Shown here one piece after another: positions 40,273 to 49,009 of a stretch of 64,000 nt of DNA; within the stretch, counting starts at the first letter, position 1; every line of letters starts with the position of its first letter. Origin of the DNA: Bacillota bacterium (lineage in GTDB: Bacteria; Bacillota; Clostridia; Christensenellales; Aristaeellaceae); NCBI GenBank assembly GCA_023411375.1, contig JAEYOW010000033.1, forward strand, positions 77,099-141,098, in the 5' to 3' direction. A program made the position numbers and the translations under genes. Under the pieces are notes generated by a model. The model had not been told where the DNA came from and searched no databases. It saw only the letters and a program-made list of their open reading frames with translations.

Positions 40273-42082
40273 CTGCTTTCGCCTCCCCTTTCAAATCTTT
40301 GGCGGCAGCCGCGGCAGGCAACTGTAAAATCGCGGCCGTGCCACCCTCGGGATGGTTTTGAATCAGCAGGCGACCGCTTTCGCCGTACAGCAGCGTAAGC
40401 CGCTGGCGGATGTTGCGAATGCCATAGCCGGTGCTTTTTTCCGCGCGTTCGTTCAGCAGCGTTTCGTTAAACCCCACGCCGTCGTCGCGGACGCGAATCA
40501 GCAATAGTCCGTCCTCCAACACGCAACGCACGGAGATGGAGCCTTGATAGTTGCGCGGCTTGAGGCCGTGCTGAATCGCGTTCTCCACAAGCGGCTGCAC
40601 CATCAGCTTTGGAACGGGCAGCGGCAAAAGCGCCTCCGGCGATTTCACCGAGAAACGGATGTTGCGCATGCGGTATTGCTGAATGGCGATATAGCTTTTC
40701 ACATGGTTGAGCTCGTCGGCAAGCGTAAAGCTTTCCTCCCCCTTGTTAAGGCTCAGGCGGAAAAAATCAGACAGCGAGCCGACCACCTTGCAGATGTCCG
40801 GATTGGAGGCTCCATAGCCCATCCAGCTGATCATATCCAGCGTGTTATACAGAAAATGCGGGTTGATCTGGGCCTGCAAGGCGGTATATACCGCCTCCTT
40901 TTCTTTGGCCTGGGCCTCGCATAGCTGCCGTGTAAGAAGGCGGACACGGTCGGCCATATCGTCAAACTCACCGCAGAGCAGGCCGATTTCATCGCCGGAA
41001 GAATCTCCGACGTGCGTTTCAAAATCGCCCGACCCAAAACGGCGTATCGCGTGCGACAGCCGCGTAACGGGGATTGTAACGCTCTGCGTCAGGCACCAGG
41101 CGATGCCCAACATCACAAGCGCGATACACAAGGCGACGGAGATGATCATCGTGAACATGCGGCTAAGGCCGAAAAGGATGCGCGAGTACGGGATGGAAAG
41201 CGTCAGCCTGTAAGGGCTGTCGGCAATGCGCCCGGTGATCGTCAGGTAGCTGTCGCCCAGGTGGTTCAGCGTGCTGCTTTCCAGCCCCTCGGGCATCTCC
41301 CGCGCGCCCAGATCGCCGGCCAGATGGGCGGATACGCCGTCGTCGCCCCCCACAGTCGCCAGCACGTCGCCCGCCGCGTCGCTGACGATGAGCTGCGCTC
41401 CCGCGTCGGCAGGCAAAATGCGTTCCAGCTCGCTGCAATCGAATGTGATGACGATGTAACCCATCAGCTTGACGTTGGCGTAGTCCAGAATGCGCCGGGC
41501 GGCCAGCGCGACGGTTTTGTCCCGCTGGCTCAGCGACGCCTCGGGGTAGAGGTCGCCCCAGCGGTACTGCCCGACCCAAAAGGCGAATTTCTCATCCGCC
41601 TGACGGATGCGCTCAAACAGCGCGTCGTTCATGATGGAAAAGGGAAGCTTGCTGATGGGCGTGCCCATATCGGTCACGATCTCCATGCTCATAAAGCCCT
41701 GTAGCCCCGACGCCTCGCTGATCAGCCTGCCCATCAGCTCGTATTGCAGACTCTTTGCCTCCAGCGCATCCGCCTTGCGGAAGTTGCGGATAAGCCGGAT
41801 AACAGCCATATCGGATGCGATGGTGTTGAGCTTGGCTGGATAGACGCGCAGAAGCGAGGAAAGCTCGCTGCGCAGGTATTGAGCCATGCGCAGCGACGAC
41901 CGTTCCTCGCCCATTAAAATTTGTTTCCGCGCGCCGAAGTAGGCGATGCTGCACAGGGCGATGGTGGGAAGCAACGCCACAAGCAGAAAACCGGAGAGCA
42001 GCCTGGGCCCAAGCCCACGTCTGCGAAGCCCTACAAGCAGGCGGTTTGTCAGGTCGCGCGCCACGCGCCGGAGGCTGTTCAT
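40253..42082 (-). CDS. YesM-like sensor histidine kinase
   Basis: The 609-residue membrane kinase has a first membrane segment at about 25-47 (LLSGFLLVALLPTIALCSIAY) and an external sensor domain to about 305. A second membrane segment (MFTMIISVALCIALVMLGIAW), a HAMP linker, the phosphorylation segment AQINPHFLYNTLDMISWMG and an ATPase with LVENAIQHGL and VRDDGVGFNE follow. The start at 42082 overlaps the DUF4838 stop (ATGA); an upstream frame is shadow. The sensor probably detects a sugar or a loaded binding protein for this locus. Confidence 0.93.
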   Translation of the reverse strand: MNSLRRVARDLTNRLLVGLRRRGLGPRLLSGFLLVALLPTIALCSIAYFGARKQILMGEERSSLRMAQYLRSELSSLLRVYPAKLNTIASDMAVIRLIRNFRKADALEAKSLQYELMGRLISEASGLQGFMSMEIVTDMGTPISKLPFSIMNDALFERIRQADEKFAFWVGQYRWGDLYPEASLSQRDKTVALAARRILDYANVKLMGYIVITFDCSELERILPADAGAQLIVSDAAGDVLATVGGDDGVSAHLAGDLGAREMPEGLESSTLNHLGDSYLTITGRIADSPYRLTLSIPYSRILFGLSRMFTMIISVALCIALVMLGIAWCLTQSVTIPVTRLSHAIRRFGSGDFETHVGDSSGDEIGLLCGEFDDMADRVRLLTRQLCEAQAKEKEAVYTALQAQINPHFLYNTLDMISWMGYGASNPDICKVVGSLSDFFRLSLNKGEESFTLADELNHVKSYIAIQQYRMRNIRFSVKSPEALLPLPVPKLMVQPLVENAIQHGLKPRNYQGSISVRCVLEDGLLLIRVRDDGVGFNETLLNERAEKSTGYGIRNIRQRLTLLYGESGRLLIQNHPEGGTAAILQLPAAAAAKDLKGEAKADENPDC

Positions 42083-43959
42083 AGCGCGGGAACGATCATG
42101 CGGTCCAGGGTCTTGATAAACCAGTACACATCCAAATCCTCCTGGTAGGCAGGCTCGTTGAGGCGGAGGAATTGCTTGAATTCCGCAAGCCGGTGCGCCT
42201 TGCCCTCCTCGTCCGCCAGGGCGCAGGCCTCCAGATAATGCGCATAGCCCGCGCACAGGCCGCACCAGTAGCAAAGCCCCTGCCAAAGCCGGGCTTGCGC
42301 ACCCTGCCGGGCGGCCGCGATGTCCATGCACCAGCGGCTGTCCAGCAGGCATTGCAACCGTAGGCGGCGGTAGCCTTCCGCACTTTCGCCGCCAAGAATG
42401 CTCTCCTCCCCGCGCAGGCAGGCGGGACGCAGCAGCTCGGCCGCGCCGTCTAGCATGCCCCTCACGCGCTCTGCATGCGCGCCAAACAGCGCGCCAAAAT
42501 ACGCGTCGGCCATTTCGTCAAAACCGGTATCGCGGTTCCACAGGGTTCGCCCCAGCACATGCATACCAAAGCCGCAGGGCAGAAATACGCGCGTCTGCTG
42601 GCAGGATATATAGCCGTTTAAGCCCAGCTGTTTTAGGTTGCGCACATCCTGCCATAGGATGCGCGCGTTGCGGTAATCGCTAATGTCCTTAAACTGGTCC
42701 CACATGTAATGATACTCGTAGATAAAGCTGTCGCATTGAACCAGCCCCTGCCAGGCACGTAAAAACGCGATGTTTTCCGCCACGTTTTCAGGCATTACAA
42801 GCCGGTTGCGCTCAAAGGGCGGCAGCGGCGACGCGGCGGCCTCGACCGGCAGAGGCGCGCTGTAGGAACGGGTGATGGGGGCGAACATAAACAGGAAACG
42901 GTCCGGATTTCGCAGCACGGCTGCTTTCGGAGGCCATAGCAAATCCAGATAGGCCAGAAACACAATTTTAGTCGAAAGACCCTCCCGGGTTAGCTTTTCG
43001 TCCAGAAGGTTAAGCGTCTCCAGATAAAACGCGGCGGGCACATCCTTGCGGCATGCTTCGCACTCGCAGCTGTTGTTGCTGTCGTCCGCAAGCCAGAAGT
43101 GAACAACGTCCACCTGCGGATGGCGGCGCAGGAAGTGGAGAATCTCATCGGTCAGCGCCTCTCGTACCTTGGGGTTGGAGTAGCACAGGTTGGTATTAAG
43201 GGGACGGGAGTGGAACAGCGCCCTTTTCCCGTCGATCTGCGCCAGCCAGTGCGTATACCTTTCTTCGGGTTCTTGCGATTCGTCCCAGCCAAGCCCGGTG
43301 ATGCCGACTGCGTTGGTCGTCCACCCATGTCCCGTGGCATGGAACAGCATGCCGCGGCGCTTGAGGGCATCGCTCAGCTCTCCGTATGTGAAGCGCTCAA
43401 CCTCATCCGCCGGGGGGACGGGCTGGGAACCGCGAAGCAGCGGGTTGTTGTCGTGCGCATACCAGGTTTTAAAAAACTCGTAAGGCACGAGAAACTGCGT
43501 AAAGTAGGTGTTGAAGCCGTTCTTGGGCAGCCAGTCGATCAGCTCCAGCACGTTTTCATAGCTGACGGCACCCTCGATACAAAAGCCCCGGTGCCGGTAG
43601 GACGCCGCCTCGCACACGCGAACGCCGGTTTTGCCGTTGTAGCGCACAAGCGTGCCCTGAGGGCCTGGCTTGACAAACCAGAACCCAAGCTCATGAAGAA
43701 AACGGTACGCCGCGATCAGCACGCTGCGGGGATTGCTTCCGGTCACGACGCCCTCCGCGCCCTGAACATCAATCAGAATCGCGTCGTCAAGCTCGGGATT
43801 GTCAACCTGTGAAAATCCGCTTGGAGCAAGGCCGGGCCCGACCCGCAGTACGGGCTCCGGGCCGGGCCACGCGCCGTCCAGCAGCGCCCAGTGGCGGGCA
43901 AGCTCCTCGCAGGCGTAGGTTACGGCGGGATGGTCCGAGGTGGGAATACAGCGAATCAT
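42079..43959 (-). CDS. DUF4838 protein, alpha-glucuronidase-like
   Basis: The 626-residue protein has an N-terminal domain (about 1-115) of the kind found in front of glycoside hydrolases (GSNPRSVLIAAYRFLHELGFWFVKPG). Next is a TIM-barrel-like DUF4838 domain with VVHFWLADDSNNSCECEAC near 283-301, a feature of this family related to GH67 alpha-glucuronidases. There is no signal peptide, so it acts in the cytoplasm, presumably on sugars imported by the neighbouring ABC system. Substrate unknown. It is co-translated with the kinase gene and starts 19 bases after permease 2. Confidence 0.8.
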   Translation of the reverse strand: MIRCIPTSDHPAVTYACEELARHWALLDGAWPGPEPVLRVGPGLAPSGFSQVDNPELDDAILIDVQGAEGVVTGSNPRSVLIAAYRFLHELGFWFVKPGPQGTLVRYNGKTGVRVCEAASYRHRGFCIEGAVSYENVLELIDWLPKNGFNTYFTQFLVPYEFFKTWYAHDNNPLLRGSQPVPPADEVERFTYGELSDALKRRGMLFHATGHGWTTNAVGITGLGWDESQEPEERYTHWLAQIDGKRALFHSRPLNTNLCYSNPKVREALTDEILHFLRRHPQVDVVHFWLADDSNNSCECEACRKDVPAAFYLETLNLLDEKLTREGLSTKIVFLAYLDLLWPPKAAVLRNPDRFLFMFAPITRSYSAPLPVEAAASPLPPFERNRLVMPENVAENIAFLRAWQGLVQCDSFIYEYHYMWDQFKDISDYRNARILWQDVRNLKQLGLNGYISCQQTRVFLPCGFGMHVLGRTLWNRDTGFDEMADAYFGALFGAHAERVRGMLDGAAELLRPACLRGEESILGGESAEGYRRLRLQCLLDSRWCMDIAAARQGAQARLWQGLCYWCGLCAGYAHYLEACALADEEGKAHRLAEFKQFLRLNEPAYQEDLDVYWFIKTLDRMIVPAL

Positions 43960-43978
43960 CAGGAAACCTCCTTGTTGA

Positions 43979-44812
43979 TCAGCCCTTTACGGCGCCCGAG
44001 GTCATGCCGCTGATCAGGTATTTTTGCGCGATAATCAAAAACAGGAACGCGGGAATGCACGCCAGGGTCGCGGCGGCGCTCATCGCCCCCCAATCCGTCG
44101 TGGTCTGGAGCTGGAACTGGCGCAGGCCGACGGATAGGGTTTGAAGTTCGGACGACTGGATGAAGATGTTGGCGATGGCGAACTCGTTCCATACGCTCAT
44201 CAACGTATATACCGCTACGGAAATCATGCCCGGCAGCGCGGTGGGGAAAATGATTTTCCAGTAGGTTTGATAGGGGGAAGCACCGTCGATCATCGCGGCC
44301 TCGTCCAAATCGGTGGGGATGCTGTCAAAGAAGCCCTTCATGGTTAATATGCCAAAGGGCAGGTTGGTGGAGATGTAGATGAGCACCAGGCTGATATGCG
44401 TATCCACAAGTTTCAGCGCGCGAAGGGTGCTGAAGAGCGGAATCATGACCAGAATACCCGGTATCATCTGCAGAATCAAGAGCAGCATCGTAAAGCCGCT
44501 AAAGATTTTGCCCCTCGCGCGGGAGACGGCAAACCCGGCCATGGAGGCGAATACCACGCAAAAGCCCACCACGAACAGCGCGATGATACAGGTGTTGGCG
44601 ATGGCGCGGGGAAAGGAGGTTTTCTGCGCGACCTTTGTAAAATTCTCCAGCGAGGGATTGCCGGTGAACAGACTGGTGTTTGCCATCACCTCGCCCGAGG
44701 GTTTGAAGGCCGTGCCCAGCATGGACAGAAGCGGTAGGTTGGTTGCCAGACACACCGCGATAATGAGCGTGTACAGCAAAATCCGGCGCAAATGTTTCGT
44801 CGCCTTAGACAC
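43979..44812 (-). CDS. Carbohydrate ABC transporter permease (MalG-type)
   Basis: The 277-residue membrane protein has about six membrane segments. The permease signature lies at about 178-207 (DLDEAAMIDGASPYQTYWKI, then FPTALPG), where the ATPase docks. It forms the channel with the other permease. It ends with LISGMTSGAVKG, typical of the MalG group. It overlaps the previous gene by 8 bases. No ATPase gene is in the locus, so a shared housekeeping ATPase probably drives transport. Confidence 0.94.
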   Translation of the reverse strand: MSKATKHLRRILLYTLIIAVCLATNLPLLSMLGTAFKPSGEVMANTSLFTGNPSLENFTKVAQKTSFPRAIANTCIIALFVVGFCVVFASMAGFAVSRARGKIFSGFTMLLLILQMIPGILVMIPLFSTLRALKLVDTHISLVLIYISTNLPFGILTMKGFFDSIPTDLDEAAMIDGASPYQTYWKIIFPTALPGMISVAVYTLMSVWNEFAIANIFIQSSELQTLSVGLRQFQLQTTTDWGAMSAAATLACIPAFLFLIIAQKYLISGMTSGAVKG

Positions 44813-45698
44813 GAAGCTTCGCCTGCCTTTCGTCCGTTTTCAGCGCACGCTGGTAGAACCAGTAAAAGCCGATCATCAGCGCGAAGGTAATTAGTGAAAT
44901 GGCTGCGGAATACCCCATACGCCCGCGGTAGAAGGCGAGGTTATAGGTATAGATGGACAGCGAGCGCGTGGCGTTGAGCGGTCCGCCGGAGGTGAGCAGG
45001 AAAATGATATCAAAGTTGTTAAAGCCCCAGATAAACATGAGGGTGGTCACCACAAGGCTGACCTGCTTGAGGCCCGGCAGCGTGATATACCAGAAGGATT
45101 GCCTGCCGGACGCGCCGTCGATCTGCGCGGATTCATAAATGCTGCGGTCGATGTTTTGCATGCCCGCAAGCAGAGAGAGCGACATAAAGGGGTAGGATTT
45201 CCATGTGCCGACAAGGATGACGGTAAAAAGCGCCAGATTTGTATCGGCCAGAAAGAGAATGGGCGAATCGATAATCTTCCATTGCATTAGCCAGGTGTTG
45301 ATCAGCCCATATTGGTCGTTTAACAGGTAGGACCAGTTGGAGGCGGCCACCACAGTTGGAATGGCCCACGGAATCAGCAGCACGGCGCGAAACAGCCCGC
45401 GGCACTTGATATCCTTATTCAGCAGCGTCGCTATACCAAGACCGATCAAATAGCTGGCAAAGGCGCAGCAGAACGCGTAGATTAGTGAAACCCGGATGGT
45501 GCCGTAAAATTCGGGGTCCGACAGGATTTTCTGAAAGTTGCTAAGGCCGACAAACTTGACGTTGCCGGGTTTCAAAATATTCTTGTTGGTAAAGCTCATC
45601 TGGATGCTGTCAAGCAGCGGGTAAAGGCTGACAAATAAAATCATCAACAGCGCGGGCAGCAGCATCCACAGGGCACAGCGGCGGATTTGCTTGTTCAT
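44805..45698 (-). CDS. Carbohydrate ABC transporter permease (MalF-type)
   Basis: The 297-residue membrane protein is the first permease of the sugar importer. It has a first membrane segment at about 11-33, further hydrophobic segments and the EAA-like signature (SIYESAQIDGASGRQSFWYI, then TLPGLK). I set the start at 45698, where AAGGAGG lies 5 bases upstream; a longer frame to 45842 runs through non-coding repeats. It overlaps permease 2 by 8 bases and lies 284 bases after the binding-protein gene. Confidence 0.94.
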   Translation of the reverse strand: MNKQIRRCALWMLLPALLMILFVSLYPLLDSIQMSFTNKNILKPGNVKFVGLSNFQKILSDPEFYGTIRVSLIYAFCCAFASYLIGLGIATLLNKDIKCRGLFRAVLLIPWAIPTVVAASNWSYLLNDQYGLINTWLMQWKIIDSPILFLADTNLALFTVILVGTWKSYPFMSLSLLAGMQNIDRSIYESAQIDGASGRQSFWYITLPGLKQVSLVVTTLMFIWGFNNFDIIFLLTSGGPLNATRSLSIYTYNLAFYRGRMGYSAAISLITFALMIGFYWFYQRALKTDERQAKLRV

Positions 45699-45982
45699 GG
45701 GGGCCTCCTTGCCGCCCACGGGCCGGCGAAACAGGCCCGTGGGCATAAAGTACGGGGGAGCGGGGACGGGCGGGGGGCACTCCTGCACCCTGACAAGGGC
45801 TAAGCCCTTGACCCATGATGGGCCGCGCATTGCGCGGCCCAAGGGGAAGGCGTTGAGTGTGGATTTATAAATCTGGATTGTTGCATATGTTTAATAATGA
45901 AGGATGATATTCCTTCACTTTTCGGGAGGGCGTGGGAGGGACTTTTCGTAAAAATTGCCGCCTCCCGTCGCTCTCATCTCCG
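45699..45982 (-). other. Gap between binding protein and permease genes with two palindromes
   Basis: This 284-base gap inside the sugar operon has no gene. It holds two perfect palindromes: CAAGGGC-TAA-GCCCTTG (45794-45810) and a 10-base-arm repeat starting GGGCCGCGCA (45820-45840). No long T-run follows either. They may make a structure that protects the upstream binding-protein mRNA and lowers permease expression, or they may be a copy of a genomic intergenic repeat. A weaker stem (gaagga/tccttc) lies near 45899-45917. Confidence 0.5.
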
Positions 45983-47269
45983 TTATTCGGCGGCGTTGTC
46001 CAGGGCTTCCTGAATCATTTCCGCTTGCTTCTTGGCGATGTCGCCGGTACTCATACCGCCGTTGAGGGCCGCCTGAGGCGCGTAGTTCATGATATACTCG
46101 CCGTTGATCTGCGAGAAGCCGGGGAACATGCCCTGAATGGGCCAGGTCGCGGTCTTGGCGGTGGGCAGCACCTTGTTAAGCACGCCCTGGGAAACCTTAT
46201 CGGCAAACACCTCTCCGGAGAAGAAGGAAGCCTTTGCGGGATAAGCCCAGCAGCCGCCTTCTGTAAACAGGGGCTGAGTGTTTTCCGCCCACCATTTGAT
46301 GAACTTGAGCGACTCCTCGGGATGCTTGGTCTGGGAGAAAACAACCAGCGCGTCCGGGAAGCTGACGGTGCCGACGGCGTCGCCGGAGGGGCCCTTGAAG
46401 CAGGCCAGCACGTCGCTGTTCTCGGCTACCTCTGGATAGTCGAAAATCTTGCTGCCGAAGCTACCGAAGAAGAACGCGGCCTTGCCGCTGTAGTACAGGG
46501 TTTCGGCGGCGGCGCCGTCATGGCCCAGCACGCCTTCGGCCACATAGCCGTTTTCGCGCAGCTTTTGGAACAGGTCGATGGTTTCCTTAAAAGCGGGGGT
46601 CTCGGAGGTGGGAGCCATATTCTCGTCCAGGATACCCACGCCGTTGCTCATGGCAAAGCTCATAAAGCAGTGCCAGATGCCGTTGGTCGCGCCGGTCAGG
46701 GCCAGGGGCACGATGTCGGGATTCCAGGCTTTGAGCTTCGCGCACGCGTCCAGAAGCTCGTCCCAGGTTTCGGGGACCTTCTCCACGCCCGCTTCCTTCA
46801 GGTAATCAGCGCGGTAGAAAAATCCGCGGTACCCTACCATGTAGGGAATGGCGATCTGGTTGCCTTCATATTTGAAGAAGTTGAGCATGTCCTCGGTATA
46901 ATCGCTGTAAACGCCTTCTTCCTTCCAGGCGTCGATTACGCCGTCCAGGTACTGGATTTCGTTCATCTGGGCGAACAGGTCGGGCTGGTCCAGCGCGCAG
47001 GAGGCCACGTCCGGGGCCGCGCCGGAGGAAACGGCGGTCAGGAACAGCTGGTAATAGTTGTCCCAGGGCTGGTAGGTCATGTTGATGGTGACATTGGGGT
47101 TTTCCGCTTCGTACTGGGCGATCAGCTTTTCGCAGGTCTCGGTATAGCGGTCGTCGCTGCCATAGGACATTTCCCAGAACTCGAGGGTGATCTTCTCTTG
47201 CGCAAGCGCGGGGGTCCACAGCCCGCACAGCAGCACGGCGGCCAGCAACAGGCTCCAAATCCGTTTCAT
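45983..47269 (-). CDS. Sugar ABC transporter solute-binding protein
   Basis: The 428-residue exported protein binds the sugar outside the cell and delivers it to the permeases. It has a signal peptide (MKRIWSLLLAAVLLCGLW, cleavage likely after ALA near 22-23). The Cys in LLC lacks a small residue before it, so a lipoprotein anchor is doubtful. The family-1 pattern follows (LEFWEMSYGSD, AENPNVTINMTYQPWDNY, then VGYRGFFYRADYLKEAG). I set the start at 47269 behind AAGGAGG. It is the first gene of the leftward locus and diverges from the oxidoreductase. Confidence 0.93.
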   Translation of the reverse strand: MKRIWSLLLAAVLLCGLWTPALAQEKITLEFWEMSYGSDDRYTETCEKLIAQYEAENPNVTINMTYQPWDNYYQLFLTAVSSGAAPDVASCALDQPDLFAQMNEIQYLDGVIDAWKEEGVYSDYTEDMLNFFKYEGNQIAIPYMVGYRGFFYRADYLKEAGVEKVPETWDELLDACAKLKAWNPDIVPLALTGATNGIWHCFMSFAMSNGVGILDENMAPTSETPAFKETIDLFQKLRENGYVAEGVLGHDGAAAETLYYSGKAAFFFGSFGSKIFDYPEVAENSDVLACFKGPSGDAVGTVSFPDALVVFSQTKHPEESLKFIKWWAENTQPLFTEGGCWAYPAKASFFSGEVFADKVSQGVLNKVLPTAKTATWPIQGMFPGFSQINGEYIMNYAPQAALNGGMSTGDIAKKQAEMIQEALDNAAE

Positions 47270-47376
47270 TTTCGGTTCCTCCTTAGCGTATCTTCCACAA
47301 CATGCCCCGGGCGCGAGAACAGGCGTTGCGAAATTGTTTGATTGTTTGACGATTTCGGTACGTACCATCCATTCGT

Positions 47377-47405
47377 ATTGTAGCATTTGGCCCGGGCGGG
47401 CACAA
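47377..47405 (-). promoter_or_regulatory. Probable promoter of the sugar locus
   Basis: On the - strand TTGTGC (47405-47400) and TACAAT (47382-47377) are 17 bases apart, about 108 bases before the binding-protein ATG. The -35 is imperfect, which suits an activated promoter; the YesN-like regulator is the likely activator, but no binding repeat was clear. Confidence 0.5.
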
Positions 47406-47527
47406 CGCGGATATTTTTATCATTTCCCCTGAATATTTTTGACACCCGGCGCGCTCGAAAGGGGCCAAACACGCGGATTGCTTTTGCAATGGCGGTTTTG
47501 GGCGCGCGCCGTCCGCCGGGCGACCGG

Positions 47528-47557
47528 TTGACAAATCGCTTTGCCTAACGGTATGAT
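47528..47557 (+). promoter_or_regulatory. Promoter of the oxidoreductase gene
   Basis: TTGACA (47528-47533) and TATGAT (47552-47557) are 18 bases apart on the + strand, about 93 bases before the ATG at 47650. It is divergent from the sugar-locus promoter; the 380-base gap between the two genes otherwise shows no gene. Confidence 0.7.
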
Positions 47558-47649
47558 ACTGGCGGTCGTAACATCCGTGTCCGTTATTGAAAATAAATAA
47601 AGGATTATCAAGAAGGTCCGCGGACCTTCCAAAGGAGCGGTGATTAAAG

Positions 47650-48936
47650 ATGAAGCAACCCATTACCTTTGCCATTTGCGGATTTGGCAACCGCGGCCGG
47701 GACGCCTATGCCGCTTACCAGAAACAGCATCCCGACCAGATGAAGATCGTGGCCGTCGCAGAGCCGGTCCCGGAGCGGCTGATGGCCGCACGGACGGAAT
47801 ACGGCGTGGAAGAAGCAATGTGCTTTGAAAACGCGGAAACCCTGTTAAAACAGCCGAAGCTGGCGGATGTGATGATTATCGCCACGCAGGACAGGCAGCA
47901 TATCGGCCACGCGCTGCCGGCGCTGGAACTGGGCTATCACCTGCTGCTGGAAAAACCGATCTCCCCGGAACTTAAGGAGTGCGTAGCGCTTTTGGATAAA
48001 GCGCATGAAACCGGGCGGCTTGTGGTGGTGTGCCACGTGCTGCGCTATACCGCGTTTTTTTCAACGCTGAAGGAGCTGATTGAGCAGGGCGCGGTGGGAA
48101 CGGTACAAACGCTGGACGCCGTGGAAAACGTGGCCTATTATCACCATGCGCACAGCTTTGTGCGCGGAAACTGGAGGAACAGCGCCGAGAGCTGTCCGAT
48201 GATTTTGGCGAAAAGCTGCCATGACATGGATATGATCCGCTACCTGATGGGCGAGCCCTGCGTCCGGGTATCCTCGTTTGGCCGTCTGGGGCATTTCCGC
48301 CGCGAAAACGCGCCCGCGGGAAGCGCCGGGCGCTGCCTGGATTGCGGCGTCAGGGACGCCTGCCCCTACGACGCGGAAAAGATTTACCTGACCAACCCGC
48401 AGACCGGCCTGCTTAATGGAAATGTCAAATGGCCCGTCTCCGTGCTGGCGCATGATCCGACTGAGGGGAAGGTACGCCAGGCGCTGCGCGAAGGCCCGTA
48501 TGGCCGCTGCGTATACCGCTGTGATAACGACGTAGTGGATCATCAGGTGGTGAGCATGGAGTTTGAAAGCGGAGCAACGGCAACCTTCACCATGAGCGCT
48601 TTTACGCAAAAATGCTACCGCACGGTGCGCGTGATGGGCTCCATGGGCGAGCTGGAGGGCGATATGGATTTGAACCGCATCACCGTGCGGCGCTTTGGAC
48701 AGGCGGATCAGGTGATCGATCTGGCGGCGGCGCAGGGCATGTCCGGCCACGGCGGCGGCGACGAGGGCATCATGGCGTCGCTTTGCGAGCTTGTGAAACG
48801 GAATGAAACCGCGGCGCTCAGCTCTATCGACGCGTCCGTTGAAAGCCACGTAATGGCGCTCGCGGCCGAGCATTCCAGGCTGAACGGCGGGCAATCCGTC
48901 GAGCTGGAGGCTTTTGCGCGAAGCGCGGCGCGATAG
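47650..48936 (+). CDS. Gfo/Idh/MocA family oxidoreductase
   Basis: The 428-residue enzyme has an N-terminal NAD(P)-binding fold (AICGFGNRGRDAY at 8-20), the family EKP motif with active-site Lys (YHLLLEKPIS near 97) and a C-terminal sheet domain. A Cys-rich insert (RCLDCGVRDACPYDA near 226) is seen in a subset of the family and may bind metal. The family oxidises or reduces sugars and sugar-like compounds. Divergence from the sugar-uptake locus suggests work on the same sugar; this is inference. A bidirectional terminator follows. Confidence 0.9.
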   Translation: MKQPITFAICGFGNRGRDAYAAYQKQHPDQMKIVAVAEPVPERLMAARTEYGVEEAMCFENAETLLKQPKLADVMIIATQDRQHIGHALPALELGYHLLLEKPISPELKECVALLDKAHETGRLVVVCHVLRYTAFFSTLKELIEQGAVGTVQTLDAVENVAYYHHAHSFVRGNWRNSAESCPMILAKSCHDMDMIRYLMGEPCVRVSSFGRLGHFRRENAPAGSAGRCLDCGVRDACPYDAEKIYLTNPQTGLLNGNVKWPVSVLAHDPTEGKVRQALREGPYGRCVYRCDNDVVDHQVVSMEFESGATATFTMSAFTQKCYRTVRVMGSMGELEGDMDLNRITVRRFGQADQVIDLAAAQGMSGHGGGDEGIMASLCELVKRNETAALSSIDASVESHVMALAAEHSRLNGGQSVELEAFARSAAR

Positions 48937-48953
48937 GAAAAAGCGCCTCAAAG

Positions 48954-48985
48954 AGAACAGCCGAGACCCAGCCGGCTGTTCTTTT
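48954..48985. terminator. Bidirectional terminator between oxidoreductase and cardiolipin synthase
   Basis: GAACAGCCG (48955-48963) and CGGCTGTTC (48973-48981) form a stem, flanked by an A-rich left side and tttt on the right. It serves the two converging genes. Confidence 0.8.
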
Positions 48986-49009
48986 AAAGTAACGCTTCTG
49001 TTTTATGCA

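Noticed and set aside
47236..47269. Lipoprotein signal on the sugar-binding protein
   Set aside because: The Cys in VLLC lacks the Gly/Ala/Ser before it; an ordinary signal peptidase site after ALA fits better, though a variant lipobox is not excluded.
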